From an uncultured Acidaminococcus sp. (GTDB lineage Bacteria > Bacillota > Negativicutes > Acidaminococcales > Acidaminococcaceae), in the NCBI GenBank assembly GCA_900315205.1, contig OMYF01000001.1:1-64000 (forward strand): a stretch of 64,000 bases of DNA, in the 5' to 3' direction. Within the stretch, counting starts at the first letter, position 1. Each line of letters begins with the position of its first letter. The notes beneath the pieces are model-generated. The model did no database searches. It worked only from the letters and a program-made list of their open reading frames with translations, and was not told the DNA's origin. Of this stretch, positions 42,452 through 50,536 are shown piece by piece. Position numbers and translations under genes: made by a program.

Positions 42452-43711
42452 ATGACAGCAACATCAACTAAAACGAAGAAGACGATGTGGCAAAGAATCA
42501 AAAGCATGGGACCCGGTGCAATCGTAACGGCGGCAGTAGTGGGGCCGGGGACAGTTACGACCTGCGGTCTGTCCGGGTATAATTTCGGGTACAGCCTGGC
42601 CTGGGCACTGCTGTTCAGTGTCATCGCCATGGTCATCATGCAGCTCATGACTTCCAAGATCGGTATCATCGGAGAGATGGGACTGGCAGATGCCATCCGC
42701 AAGGCATTCCTGAACAGTCCGGTCCGCGTCCCTTTGTTCCTGCTTCTTATTATTGCTATTTTCTGTGGTAACTGTGCTTATCAGGCAGGGAACGTAGTGG
42801 GTGCTTCCGTAGGTCTCGGCATTCTGTTCGGGCCGTACCGGACCGTCTTCTGCATCATCATTTCCGCGGTTGCTCTTGCTCTCGTACTGACCGGCAATAT
42901 CAAATATATCGCCAATGCCCTGACGGGCCTTGTCTTCATCATGGCCATCGTGTTCCTGCTGACCGCCATCATCGTGGGCGCGAATGTGGGCCATCTGCTG
43001 AGCGGCATGTTCATCCCCAGCATTCCTTCGGGCGCAATGCTGAATGCCATCGGCCTGATCGGCACGACGCTCGTCCCTTACTGCCTCTATCTGCATGCCT
43101 CCACAACGGCCAGCAATAAAGTGGCGGATAAGGACGATGCCCTGATCGATGCCAGATATGACTCCGTGACCAACGCAATCCTGACGGCCATCATTTCCAT
43201 CAGCATCATGGTTGTCGGGCACAGCCTGGCGCTGCGCGGCGAAACGGTAAAGGGCGTGGCTGAACTGGCCATGGGCCTGGAACCTCTTGCCGGTGCAGGA
43301 GCCAAGGCAATCTTCTCCATCGGTATCTTTGCAGCCGGCATCAGTTCTGCAACGACGGCCCCTCTGGCTGCTACCTATGTCATCACCGGTATCCTGGGCT
43401 GGTCCACTGATCTGAAGGATACAAAGTTCCGTACGATTACGACGATCGTGTTCATCCTTGGCTGCATCGTGGCCATCATGGGCGGCACGCCGACCAATAT
43501 CATCACCATTGCACAGGCTGTCAACGGTGTGGCTCTGCCTTTGAGCGTCTGCCTCGTGGTCTATGTGGCCAGCAGCTCCAAGCTTCTGGGGACCTATAAG
43601 AATTCCGGCATCCTGAACATTGCCGGCCTGGCAGTGCTTGTCATCACCCTCTTCATGGCTTACCGTACGTTTACCGTCTATGCACCGGCTCTGATGAAGA
43701 TGCTCGGCTGA
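42452..43711 (+). CDS. Nramp-related transporter lacking the metal-binding motifs (YcsG-like)
   Basis: The 419-residue protein has about 11 membrane helices and aligns with Nramp/SLC11 across helices 1, 2 and 6 (GYSLAWALLFSVIAMVIMQ, YLHAS). However, the helix 1 metal-binding DPGN is GPGT (residues 31-34), and helix 6 MPH is VPY (208-210), so the Asp, Asn, Met and His of metal transporters are all absent. It is followed by a DUF1445 gene. In Bacillus subtilis the Nramp-like YcsG is encoded with DUF1445 protein YcsI and the 5-oxoprolinase genes. A non-metal substrate such as 5-oxoproline or another small acid is a plausible inference. Confidence 0.85.
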   Translation: MTATSTKTKKTMWQRIKSMGPGAIVTAAVVGPGTVTTCGLSGYNFGYSLAWALLFSVIAMVIMQLMTSKIGIIGEMGLADAIRKAFLNSPVRVPLFLLLIIAIFCGNCAYQAGNVVGASVGLGILFGPYRTVFCIIISAVALALVLTGNIKYIANALTGLVFIMAIVFLLTAIIVGANVGHLLSGMFIPSIPSGAMLNAIGLIGTTLVPYCLYLHASTTASNKVADKDDALIDARYDSVTNAILTAIISISIMVVGHSLALRGETVKGVAELAMGLEPLAGAGAKAIFSIGIFAAGISSATTAPLAATYVITGILGWSTDLKDTKFRTITTIVFILGCIVAIMGGTPTNIITIAQAVNGVALPLSVCLVVYVASSSKLLGTYKNSGILNIAGLAVLVITLFMAYRTFTVYAPALMKMLG

Positions 43712-43729
43712 GAATCATCAAAATAAAGG

Positions 43730-43777
43730 AAAACTCCATGGGGTGTTGAAATGTAACCACATGGAGCTTTTCTTTTC
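43730..43777 (+). terminator. Hairpin with T-run after the Nramp-like gene
   Basis: CTCCATG (43734-43740) pairs with CATGGAG (43760-43766), with a GGT/ACC extension, followed by CTTTTCTTTT. It lies between the transporter and the DUF1445 gene, so read-through may set their ratio. Confidence 0.7.
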
Positions 43778-43807
43778 TGCTATCACGTTTACACAGGAGG
43801 AAAAAAC

Positions 43808-44617
43808 ATGGAAAATCAATATGCTCATTATACGCCTGCCCAGGTGCGGGAACTGATCCGCAAGGGTACCATCACTTCCAGTACGTCCGGGATGGCGGCA
43901 GGCTATGTGCAGGCGAACCTCATCTGCCTGCCCAGTGATTATGCGGATGAGTTCTACGAATTTGCCAAACTGAACTCCCAGCCCTGCCCCGTGCTTGAAG
44001 TCTTTAAGAAAGAACCGGTTTCCACTTTTCTGGCTCCCGGAGAAAATGTCCTGAGCAGCATTCCCTGGTACAATATCTATCGGGACGGCAAGCTGGAAAA
44101 AACGATTCCCGATGCCAATGAATACTGGAATGAAGATATGGTGGGCTTCCTGATCGGCTGCAGTTATTCCTTTGAAGAGGCACTGCTGAAAAACGGGATC
44201 GAGATCCGTCATATGACGCTGGGCACGCCCGTACCGATGTTCCGAACGACGATTGCCTGCAAGCCCTACGGACGCTTCCACGGCAATTACGTAGTCAGCA
44301 TGCGTCCCATGACGCCGGAAAATGCGGAAAAGGCAAAGGAGATCACGGAGAAATTCCCGCGGGTCCATGGCGGTCCCGTCCATATGGGTGATCCTGCAGC
44401 CATCGGCATCAAGGATGTGGCAAAGCCTGATTATGGCCAGCCCGTGCCGTTCCATGACGGCGAAATCCCTGTATTCTGGGCCTGCGGCGTGACGCCTCAG
44501 TTCGTTGTGGAAAACGTAAAGCCGCCCATTGCGATTTCGCATAAGCCCGGCTATATGTTCATCAGCGATATCCTGAACACGGAAATCGAACAAAAACTGG
44601 AAGAACGGGAAAAATAA
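43808..44617 (+). CDS. DUF1445 family protein (YcsI-like putative hydro-lyase)
   Basis: The 269-residue protein matches the DUF1445 family throughout: TPAQVRELIRKG and TSGMAAGYVQANL near the N-terminus, DMVGFLIGCSYSFEEALL (about residues 114-131), RHMTLGTPVPMFRTT and VRPMTPENAEKAKEIT-like MRPMTPENA (about 167-175), then HGGPVHMGDPAAIGI and FWACGVTPQ. DUF1445 also forms part of mammalian D-glutamate cyclase, which interconverts D-glutamate and 5-oxo-D-proline, while bacterial members are only annotated as putative hydro-lyases. CAGGAGGAAAAAAC precedes the ATG. Pairing with the Nramp-like gene is the main clue to its role. Confidence 0.88.
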   Translation: MENQYAHYTPAQVRELIRKGTITSSTSGMAAGYVQANLICLPSDYADEFYEFAKLNSQPCPVLEVFKKEPVSTFLAPGENVLSSIPWYNIYRDGKLEKTIPDANEYWNEDMVGFLIGCSYSFEEALLKNGIEIRHMTLGTPVPMFRTTIACKPYGRFHGNYVVSMRPMTPENAEKAKEITEKFPRVHGGPVHMGDPAAIGIKDVAKPDYGQPVPFHDGEIPVFWACGVTPQFVVENVKPPIAISHKPGYMFISDILNTEIEQKLEEREK

Positions 44618-44631
44618 GTCCGCAGCCACGC

Positions 44632-44676
44632 GGGGGTGTGAAGAAATGGAACGTCATTTCTCCACACCCCCTGTCT
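44632..44676 (+). terminator. Hairpin after the DUF1445 gene
   Basis: GGGGGTGTG (44632-44640) plus AGAAATG pairs with CATTTCT plus CACACCCCC (44663-44671) around a six-base loop. The T-run after it is weak, so termination is probable but not certain. Confidence 0.5.
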
Positions 44677-44776
44677 GTTCCTGATGGAATACGCCGGAAC
44701 CTTTCCTGTACAGACTCCGCATTCCGGAAGCGGAGGAGATGCACAGAAGCATGTCTCCTCTGCTTTGTCCGATACG

Positions 44777-45166
44777 TCACAGTCCCAGCTTCTTTTCCAG
44801 TGCGGCCGCGATCTCAAAGATAAGACCGTCACAGTGTTCTTTTTTGGGGATGCCCCGGGCGTGGGAACGGGCCAGCAGCTCCGCACACTGGATGGAACCA
44901 TGGGCTTTGACAAAGCTTTGCAGGAACTGATTCGCTTCCTGCTGCGGGATCCCGGCCGCTCCTAAAATCATGAGACCTGCACTGATGGTGCCGCAGACTG
45001 TGCCGCGGAGCATGCCTCCGCCGTAAAAAGCGGACATCCGTGCCGCCTGGTCCCCGCTGACTCCCAGCACGTCATGGAATCCCACAAGCAGAGCCTGGGC
45101 ACAGTTGTACTGGTGGGGTTCTTCCGGAGCACGCAGGGCCCGGATCCGGTTCATTCTGTCACTCAT
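44777..45166 (-). CDS. C_GCAxxG_C_C family redox protein
   Basis: The 129-residue helical protein carries conserved cysteines and glycines of the C_GCAxxG_C_C family: QYNCAQALLVGF (Cys about residue 24), GGGMLRGTVCGTISAGLMILG (core pattern) and a late Cys in SIQCAELL (about 93) and EHCDGLIF. Here the motif is CGTISAG where the family usually has CGA, a modest variation. Members are thought to be metal-binding or redox-active, and the function is unknown. GGAGGGAATGAT precedes the ATG at 45166, so I use this start and not 45184. Confidence 0.82.
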   Translation of the reverse strand: MSDRMNRIRALRAPEEPHQYNCAQALLVGFHDVLGVSGDQAARMSAFYGGGMLRGTVCGTISAGLMILGAAGIPQQEANQFLQSFVKAHGSIQCAELLARSHARGIPKKEHCDGLIFEIAAALEKKLGL

Positions 45167-45298
45167 ATCATTCCCTCCTGTCATCGTCTATATTTTATTC
45201 CTCCCGGCCGGTCCTGCCAAGCGTTCCTGCTGAAAATCCCGGAAACAGGAAGCAGGGCCTGAGTTTGCCGGCGGGGCTGTTCCTGCTCCGGGAAAACA

Positions 45299-45307
45299 TG
45301 ATATAAT
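45299..45307 (+). promoter_or_regulatory. Extended -10 promoter for the Tyr/Asp-rich small protein
   Basis: TG at 45299-45300, one base, TATAAT at 45302-45307. The -35 is weak. The ORF begins about 78 bases downstream. Confidence 0.55.
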
Positions 45308-45384
45308 GCGGTAACCGGCATCCGGCCCGGCAGAAAATGGAGTGCCGGAGCCGGTTCTGTTTCCTGGGAGGGGGGTGAAGTATC

Positions 45385-45576
45385 ATGCTGCCGCAGCTTT
45401 TTTATCGCCTGGATGATGGGCACGGTGATTACAACCGCAGCTATGAACGGGATTATGATGTGGATTATGCTGATTATTCCACGGATCACAGGGAAAATAA
45501 TTTCCGCAACTTTGAGGAAAAAGTCCCCAAGAGCAAAAAGGAACGGGTCCGCAATATCCTGAAGCATTACGAATGA
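45385..45576 (+). CDS. Tyr/Asp-rich small protein, 63 aa
   Basis: The ATG at 45385 follows GGGAGGGGGG, and an extended -10 promoter lies upstream. The 63 residues are very hydrophilic. The N-terminal two thirds is rich in Asp and Tyr (DYNRSYERDYDVDYADYSTD), followed by a basic tail KSKKERVRNILKHYE that looks helical. I recognise no family. An antisense frame over 45181-45567 lacks a binding site and is less likely. It may be a small surface, regulatory or nucleic-acid-mimicking protein, which is speculative. Confidence 0.55.
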   Translation: MLPQLFYRLDDGHGDYNRSYERDYDVDYADYSTDHRENNFRNFEEKVPKSKKERVRNILKHYE

Positions 45577-45708
45577 GCATCAGGAATGTGCGGGCAGGGT
45601 TTGTCGGGAATAAAGAATCGAGAAAATCGCCAATTTTCTGATAAATTTCTGGTAAATCGTTAAAAAACAGTGTAAAATAAAACATAAATCAGAAAAGGGG
45701 TGAGTCCT

Positions 45709-46569
45709 TTGAAAATTGTAACAATGCTGAACCATGGGGAACCACAGGTGGGGATCCTGTCCGAGGACGGGGCCTTTGTCGTTCCTGCCAATAAATATGC
45801 AACGGTCCCGGAACTGATGGAGCGTTCCAGCTTCGATGAGCTGCTGGCGATTACCCGGATGGGTGTGGCGGCAGTGCCGCTGTCCCAGGTCAAACTGCTG
45901 GCACCTATTCCGGAACCGGACAATGATATCATCTGCCTGGGCATCAATTATCGGGCCCATGATAAAGAACTGCCGAATGAATACGGCGAAGAGAAACTCG
46001 TCAAGCGGGATGTCCCCGTCTATTTCTCCAAGCGTGCCAGCCACTGTGTAGAACCGGAGGGCATCATCGACGGGCATTTCGACATCGTGAAGAAACTGGA
46101 CTATGAGTGTGAACTGGCTGTCATTATCGGCAGGACTGCCCGGAATGTAGCGCCGGAAGATGTCCAGGACTATATTTTCGGTTATACGATCATCAATGAC
46201 GTGACGGCCCGCGATGTCCAGATTGCCCATAAACAGTGGTATTTCGGGAAGAGCCTGGATTCTTTCGCCCCCATGGGACCATGGATCGTCACGGCAGAGG
46301 AAATCCCCTTTCCGCCGGCCCTGGACATTTCCACGCATGTCAATGGGGAACTCCGTCAGCATAACAACACGAAGAACCTGGTGCATGGGATCCCTTATAT
46401 CATCAGCGAACTGTCCCATGGCATGACCCTGAAATGCGGGACCATCATTGCAACGGGGACGCCCGACGGCACGGGGATCGGCATGGATCCTCCCCGGTAC
46501 CTGAAGAGCGGCGATGTGGTGGAATGTACAATTGAACATATCGGGACGCTGAGGAATACGGTGAAGTGA
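45709..46569 (+). CDS. Fumarylacetoacetate hydrolase (FAH) family protein
   Basis: The 286-residue enzyme contains the FAH fold: DIICLGINYRAHDKE (about residues 70-84), KLDYECELAVIIGR with the first metal-binding Glu pair (about 129-142), YTIINDVTARDVQ (about 162-174), and GTIIATGTPDGTGIGMDPPRYL near the end. Members are Mg2+-dependent hydrolases, isomerases or oxaloacetate decarboxylases/tautomerases. The citrate fermentation genes make an oxaloacetate role worth considering, but nothing in the sequence proves it. I use a TTG start at 45709 because GGGGTGA is placed well for it and it gives the usual MKIV N-terminus. A GTG at 45700 is the alternative. Confidence 0.85.
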   Translation: MKIVTMLNHGEPQVGILSEDGAFVVPANKYATVPELMERSSFDELLAITRMGVAAVPLSQVKLLAPIPEPDNDIICLGINYRAHDKELPNEYGEEKLVKRDVPVYFSKRASHCVEPEGIIDGHFDIVKKLDYECELAVIIGRTARNVAPEDVQDYIFGYTIINDVTARDVQIAHKQWYFGKSLDSFAPMGPWIVTAEEIPFPPALDISTHVNGELRQHNNTKNLVHGIPYIISELSHGMTLKCGTIIATGTPDGTGIGMDPPRYLKSGDVVECTIEHIGTLRNTVK

Positions 46570-46634
46570 CCGGGTCGCCGGCTCCTTTGTCTGAGAGTCT
46601 GATATGAGCGGCTGACCGGATTGCGGATTTGTAA

Positions 46635-46688
46635 AAAAGGCTGTAAATGATACCTTTTGTGAAGGGCGGTATCCATTTACAGCCTTTT
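46635..46688 (+). terminator. Terminator of the FAH-family gene
   Basis: AAAAGGCTGTAAATG-ATACC and GGTAT-CCATTTACAGCCTTTT form a long stem (about 46635-46654 with 46668-46688) ending in TTTT. Confidence 0.8.
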
Positions 46689-46738
46689 CGATATTCCGGG
46701 ACCGCGGCAGCGGACCGGCGGCAAGAAAGTACGGGCAA

Positions 46739-46766
46739 TAAAAAAACAGCTGCCGAAGCAGCTGTT
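46739..46766 (-). terminator. Terminator of the tRNA-Val gene
   Basis: AACAGCTGC (46745-46753) pairs with GCAGCTGTT (46758-46766) around a TTCG tetraloop (minus strand), followed on the minus strand by a run of T. Confidence 0.85.
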
Positions 46767-46777
46767 CTGTTTTTAAT

Positions 46778-46854
46778 TGGTGGAACTAACTGGACTCGAA
46801 CCAGTGACCCCCACGATGTCAACGTGGTACTCTAACCATCTGAGCTATAGTTCC
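46778..46854 (-). tRNA. tRNA-Val (GAC)
   Basis: Read on the minus strand, the 77-base sequence begins GGAACTATAGCTCAGATGGT and ends AGTTCCACCA with encoded CCA. The acceptor arms GGAACTA and TAGTTCC pair, the D-arm has GCTC/GAGT, the anticodon stem CCACG/CGTGG encloses loop TTGACAT with anticodon GAC, and the T-arm carries GGTTCGAGTCC. It reads GUC and GUU codons and is the expected ligand of the valS T-box. Confidence 0.97.
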
Positions 46855-46932
46855 GACAGCTTCTTTATTCTACATGAAAGCCAAATTAATGTCAAGCCTT
46901 TTATGAGTATTTCTTTTTTCGGGGGGAAACAG

Positions 46933-46938
46933 TATAAT
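46933..46938 (+). promoter_or_regulatory. -10 element for the PPIase gene
   Basis: TATAAT at 46933-46938, only 27 bases before the start codon. The -35 region (TTTCTT) is poor. AAGGAGGATATGGC with the start codon follows. Confidence 0.5.
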
Positions 46939-46964
46939 AAATGGACGTATAAGGAGGATATGGC

Positions 46965-47540
46965 ATGTTTAAAAAATTTACCCTTGTCCTGTTCGTCATC
47001 TGTGCCTTCGTGGCCGCAGCATGCGGCAGCAGCCAGAAAAAGGCAGCTGCCGAGAAAGAACTGCTGAAAGGACCTGTCAGGGCCCGCTTCGAAACTTCTT
47101 TAGGGGATTTCACTGCCCGCCTTGCGGTGGAGCAGGCACCCAATACGTGTGCAAATTTTGTAAAGCTTGCGGAATCTGGCTTTTATGATGGGCTGACGTT
47201 CCATCGGGTCATCGACGGATTCATGATCCAGGGAGGCGATCCGAAAGGGGATGGCACCGGAGGTCCGGGCTACACGATCAAGGATGAATTCTCATCTTCC
47301 CTGCGCCATGACGGGCCGGGCATCCTGTCCATGGCCAATGCGGGACCGGATACGGGCGGCAGCCAGTTCTTCATCACCCTTGCCGCCACCCCCTGGCTGG
47401 ACGGGCATCATGCCGTGTTCGGCCGGATCGTGGAAGGTCTGGACGTGGTCCGGAAGATCGGCAAGGTGAAGACGGATGCCAATGATAAACCACTGGTCCC
47501 GGTTACCATCAAAAAAGTGACCATCGTCCGCGGCAGCTGA
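46965..47540 (+). CDS. Cyclophilin-type peptidyl-prolyl isomerase lipoprotein
   Basis: The 191-residue product has a lipoprotein signal (VAAACGSS, Cys about residue 21) and a compact cyclophilin domain: [26 protein letters not shown] (the FHR catalytic Arg and QGGD, about residues 77-102), [17 protein letters not shown] and [12 protein letters not shown]. It should catalyse proline isomerisation of exported proteins at the outer face of the cytoplasmic membrane. Lipoprotein attachment depends on Lgt, encoded at 58548. AAGGAGG precedes the ATG. Confidence 0.94.
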   Translation: MFKKFTLVLFVICAFVAAACGSSQKKAAAEKELLKGPVRARFETSLGDFTARLAVEQAPNTCANFVKLAESGFYDGLTFHRVIDGFMIQGGDPKGDGTGGPGYTIKDEFSSSLRHDGPGILSMANAGPDTGGSQFFITLAATPWLDGHHAVFGRIVEGLDVVRKIGKVKTDANDKPLVPVTIKKVTIVRGS

Positions 47541-47624
47541 TATGCGGAAACCCGGTCCTGGGGAATACAAGACTGCATACAACGAATGATTCTGTGATAA
47601 AGAAATAACGGGAGGGGTGTTAGG

Positions 47625-48656
47625 TTGCCTGAAAGTATCGAAAGCCATGTGACTTTCCAGGATTCGCGGGAAATGGTGGCAGTCCTGGGCCATAATGATG
47701 AATTCCTGAAAATCATGCAGGGACTTCCCTGCCAGCTCATTGCCCGTGGCAATGAACTCATCATCAAGGGTGCCCGGACGGATGTGGAACTTGTCGAAAA
47801 AGAAGTGGGCGAGCTGCTCTACCTGTATCGGCAGGGACTGCCCATCACGGCCCACGATGTGACATACAGCCTGCAGCTGATGCAAAGTGGACAGGAGGAA
47901 GCCCTCCACAGGCTCTATACGGATACGGTGCTGACAACGTACCGGGGGAAACAGGTCAAGGCCAAGACGCTCGGACAGTTGAACTATCTGCGCACGATCG
48001 CGGAGAATCACATCACTATTGCCATCGGCCCTGCCGGAACGGGCAAGACGTATCTGGCTGTTGCCATGGCCGTCAAAGCACTGAAGAACCGTGAAGTGGA
48101 ACGGATCATCCTCACCCGCCCTGCTGTGGAAGCGGGAGAAAAACTGGGCTTTTTGCCCGGGGATCTGCAGGATAAAGTGGATCCGTATCTGCGTCCTCTT
48201 TATGACGCTCTTTATGAGATGCTGGGCATGGAAGTCTTCCAGAAATATCTGACCCGCGGGACGATCGAAGTGGCTCCCCTCGCTTATATGCGCGGACGGA
48301 CACTGAACGATGCCTTCATCATCCTCGATGAGGCGCAGAATACGACGGCCGAACAGATGCGGATGGCACTTACCCGTTTCGGATTCGGTTCCCGTCTTGT
48401 CGTGACGGGCGATGCGACCCAGATCGACCTGCCGGCGGGGAAACAGTCCGGCCTGACAAATGCGGCCATGGTCCTGAAAGATATTCCCGGGATCGGGATT
48501 GTCCATTTTACGGAACGGGATGTCATCAGGCATGAAATCGTAGCTGCCATCATCAAAGCCTATCAGAAATATGATGACCTGCAAAAGAAAGAAAAAAAGG
48601 AACGGAGGGAAGAACGGCATGATCGTCACACTGGCAAACAATCAAGACGCAGTTGA
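47625..48656 (+). CDS. phoH: PhoH family ATPase (YbeZ)
   Basis: The 343-residue cytosolic protein carries Walker A GPAGTGKTYLAVAMAV (about residues 130-145), RPAVEAGEKLGFLPGDL (about 160-176) and Walker B IILDEAQNTT (about 229-238), the usual PhoH pattern, preceded by a KH-like N-terminal region (about 20-60). It begins with TTG after GGAGGGGTG. The gene overlaps ybeY by 38 bases. PhoH/YbeZ works with YbeY in RNA metabolism in organisms studied; the exact role is unsettled. Confidence 0.94.
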   Translation: MPESIESHVTFQDSREMVAVLGHNDEFLKIMQGLPCQLIARGNELIIKGARTDVELVEKEVGELLYLYRQGLPITAHDVTYSLQLMQSGQEEALHRLYTDTVLTTYRGKQVKAKTLGQLNYLRTIAENHITIAIGPAGTGKTYLAVAMAVKALKNREVERIILTRPAVEAGEKLGFLPGDLQDKVDPYLRPLYDALYEMLGMEVFQKYLTRGTIEVAPLAYMRGRTLNDAFIILDEAQNTTAEQMRMALTRFGFGSRLVVTGDATQIDLPAGKQSGLTNAAMVLKDIPGIGIVHFTERDVIRHEIVAAIIKAYQKYDDLQKKEKKERREERHDRHTGKQSRRS

Positions 48657-49098
48657 AATCCCCGGGGAACTGGAACAGATCCTGAAACAGGCCATGGAAG
48701 CAGCAGCCAGGCTGGAACAGATCCCGGAGCGTACAGAAGTCGATATCACCATCGTGGATGATGCGGAGATCCATGAACTGAACCGGACCTACCGCGGGAT
48801 CGACAGACCGACGGACGTGCTGTCCTTTGCTCTGGATGAAGGGGAAGAACCGGAAGAGGAAGACGATACGGCAGAGCATCTGCTCGGCGGGATCGTCATC
48901 TCGGCGCCCCGTGCCGTGGAGCAGGGAAACGAGTTCGGCCACGGCCTGACAAGGGAAATGACCTACCTTGCCGTTCATGGGATCCTGCATCTGTTGGGCT
49001 ACGATCATATGGAACCGGAAGACAAAAAAGTGATGCGGGCGCATGAAGAAGCCATCATGCGTGAGCTGGACCTGGCAGAGGAAAAATTTGGAGGTTGA
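48619..49098 (+). CDS. ybeY: Endoribonuclease YbeY
   Basis: The 159-residue metalloprotein matures 16S rRNA 3' ends and takes part in ribosome quality control. The zinc-binding signature HGILHLLGYDH (HxxxHxxGYDH, about residues 122-132) is intact, and RPTDVLSFAL (about 65-74) is conserved. The start at 48619 follows GGAGGGAAGAAC. An earlier in-frame ATG lies within phoH and has no binding site. A short gap and then cdd follow. Confidence 0.96.
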   Translation: MIVTLANNQDAVEIPGELEQILKQAMEAAARLEQIPERTEVDITIVDDAEIHELNRTYRGIDRPTDVLSFALDEGEEPEEEDDTAEHLLGGIVISAPRAVEQGNEFGHGLTREMTYLAVHGILHLLGYDHMEPEDKKVMRAHEEAIMRELDLAEEKFGG

Positions 49099-49099
49099 C

Positions 49100-49498
49100 G
49101 TGGACCAGGAACTATTTGAGGCTGCTGTCAGGGCACGCAGCCATGCCTATATCCCCTACTCGCATTTTGCCGTGGGAGCGGCTGTCCGTGCGGTGGACGG
49201 ACGCATTTTTACGGGCTGCAACATCGAAAACAGCTCTTATGGACTGACTGTCTGTGCAGAGCGCAATGCCATCTTCGCCGCAGTCAAGGAAGGCGTCCGG
49301 GAGTTCGCAATGCTGTGTGTGACAGCGGATACGCCGGCACCTGTTTCGCCCTGCGGTGCCTGCCGGCAGGTGATGGCGGAATTCCATATCCCCGTCATTT
49401 CCCTGACCAATTTGAAAGGGCAGGAAAAGAGAGTGAAGCTGGAGGAACTGCTGCCGTACGCGTTTGATCTGGAGGGACAGGAAAATGGCCAATCTTGA
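49100..49498 (+). CDS. cdd: Cytidine deaminase
   Basis: The 132-residue homotetramer-type enzyme deaminates cytidine and deoxycytidine. The zinc and catalytic residues are in CAERNAI (Cys and Glu, about residues 53-59) and PCGACRQ (two Cys, about 84-90), with GCNIENSSYGLT upstream. It starts at GTG 49100, after GGAGGTTGAC. The frame to 49043 lies inside ybeY. The gene overlaps era by 14 bases. The dgkA gene that often sits between ybeY and cdd in Firmicutes is absent. Confidence 0.95.
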   Translation: MDQELFEAAVRARSHAYIPYSHFAVGAAVRAVDGRIFTGCNIENSSYGLTVCAERNAIFAAVKEGVREFAMLCVTADTPAPVSPCGACRQVMAEFHIPVISLTNLKGQEKRVKLEELLPYAFDLEGQENGQS

Positions 49499-50396
49499 AT
49501 CACATATACATCATTCCGGATACGTTGCGGTCGTCGGCCGGCCCAATGCAGGCAAGTCGACCCTGATCAACCGTCTTGTAGGAGAAAAGGTCGCCATTGT
49601 TTCCGACCGGCCGCAGACGACCAGGAACCGGATCCTGTCCATAGTGACCATGGCGGATGTCCAGATCATTTTCCTGGATACGCCCGGCCTCCACAAACCC
49701 ATGGACAAGCTGGGAGAACATATGATCAAGGCTGCCGAAGATGCCCTGAAGGATGTGGACCTGATCCTGTATCTGGCCGACGTGACGGAAAAATCCATGA
49801 AGGCGGAGATGCATATCCTGGAACGGCTGCGCGAAGTGTCCGTCCCTGTATTCCTTGTCCTGAACAAGGTGGATCAGGTACCTGACGAAGCATCCCTGCT
49901 GCCAAAGATCGATGCGTTCCGCAAAGCCTATCCCTTCCGTGAAATCTTTCCGCTTTCGGCGCTGCAGGATGCGGATTTTTCCGGTCTCGTATCTTCCATC
50001 GTCAGCATGCTGCCGGAGGGCCCCTGTTTCTATCCGGAAGATATGTATACGGATCAGACCGAACGGATCATGGCTGCCGAAATCATCCGGGAGAAGATCC
50101 TGCAGCTCACCCGCGAGGAAGTGCCGCACGCCGTGGCTGTCCAGGTCAAGGAAATGAAAACCCGTGAAAACGGGACGGTCTATGTCCTTGGCGACATCTA
50201 TGTCGAAAGGGATTCTCAGAAGGCCATCCTGATCGGCCGCAAGGGGAGCATGCTGAAAAAGATCAGCTCCGAGGCCCGGATGGATATCGAAAAACTTACG
50301 GACAGCCATGTTTATCTTGAACTCTGGGTCAAGGTCCGTCCCAAATGGCGGGAAAAAGAAAGCGATCTCAGGGCACTGGGCCTGGTGGACCGGTGA
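49485..50396 (+). CDS. era: GTPase Era
   Basis: The 303-residue essential GTPase binds 16S rRNA and assists 30S assembly. G1 is GRPNAGKST (about residues 18-26), G3 DTPG (about 65-68), G4 NKVD (about 127-130), and a C-terminal KH domain contains the AVQVKEMK strand and IGRKGSMLKKIS GxxG loop (about 255-266). The start at 49485 follows GGAGGGACAGG. Era after ybeY and cdd and before recO is the typical gene order. Confidence 0.97.
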   Translation: MANLESHIHHSGYVAVVGRPNAGKSTLINRLVGEKVAIVSDRPQTTRNRILSIVTMADVQIIFLDTPGLHKPMDKLGEHMIKAAEDALKDVDLILYLADVTEKSMKAEMHILERLREVSVPVFLVLNKVDQVPDEASLLPKIDAFRKAYPFREIFPLSALQDADFSGLVSSIVSMLPEGPCFYPEDMYTDQTERIMAAEIIREKILQLTREEVPHAVAVQVKEMKTRENGTVYVLGDIYVERDSQKAILIGRKGSMLKKISSEARMDIEKLTDSHVYLELWVKVRPKWREKESDLRALGLVDR

Positions 50397-50417
50397 ATCT
50401 TCCTGAGGGGGCAAATA

Positions 50418-50447
50418 TTGACCCCCACGGAAGAGGTATTGTATAAT
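50418..50447 (+). promoter_or_regulatory. Internal promoter for ybeX/recO part of the operon
   Basis: TTGACC (50418-50423), 18 bases, TATAAT (50442-50447). A GGGGG/CCCCC hairpin (50407-50411 with 50422-50426) overlaps the -35. The leader to the next gene is about 80 bases. Confidence 0.7.
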
Positions 50448-50536
50448 AATCTTTAATGATTCCAATTTATTTTTTTGAGAAAACGCTGGTGCCGCCGGCA
50501 TTTCCTCAACTGTGGTTGTATAAGGAGAGATGACTT

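Noticed and set aside
42452-43711. Calling the Nramp-like protein a manganese or iron transporter
   Set aside because: The DPGN and MPH motifs that define metal transport are missing, so the name mntH is not used.
45181-45567. A 128-codon minus-strand frame overlapping the Tyr/Asp-rich small gene
   Set aside because: No binding site before its start, and the plus-strand ORF has both promoter and binding site. Not excluded, but less likely.
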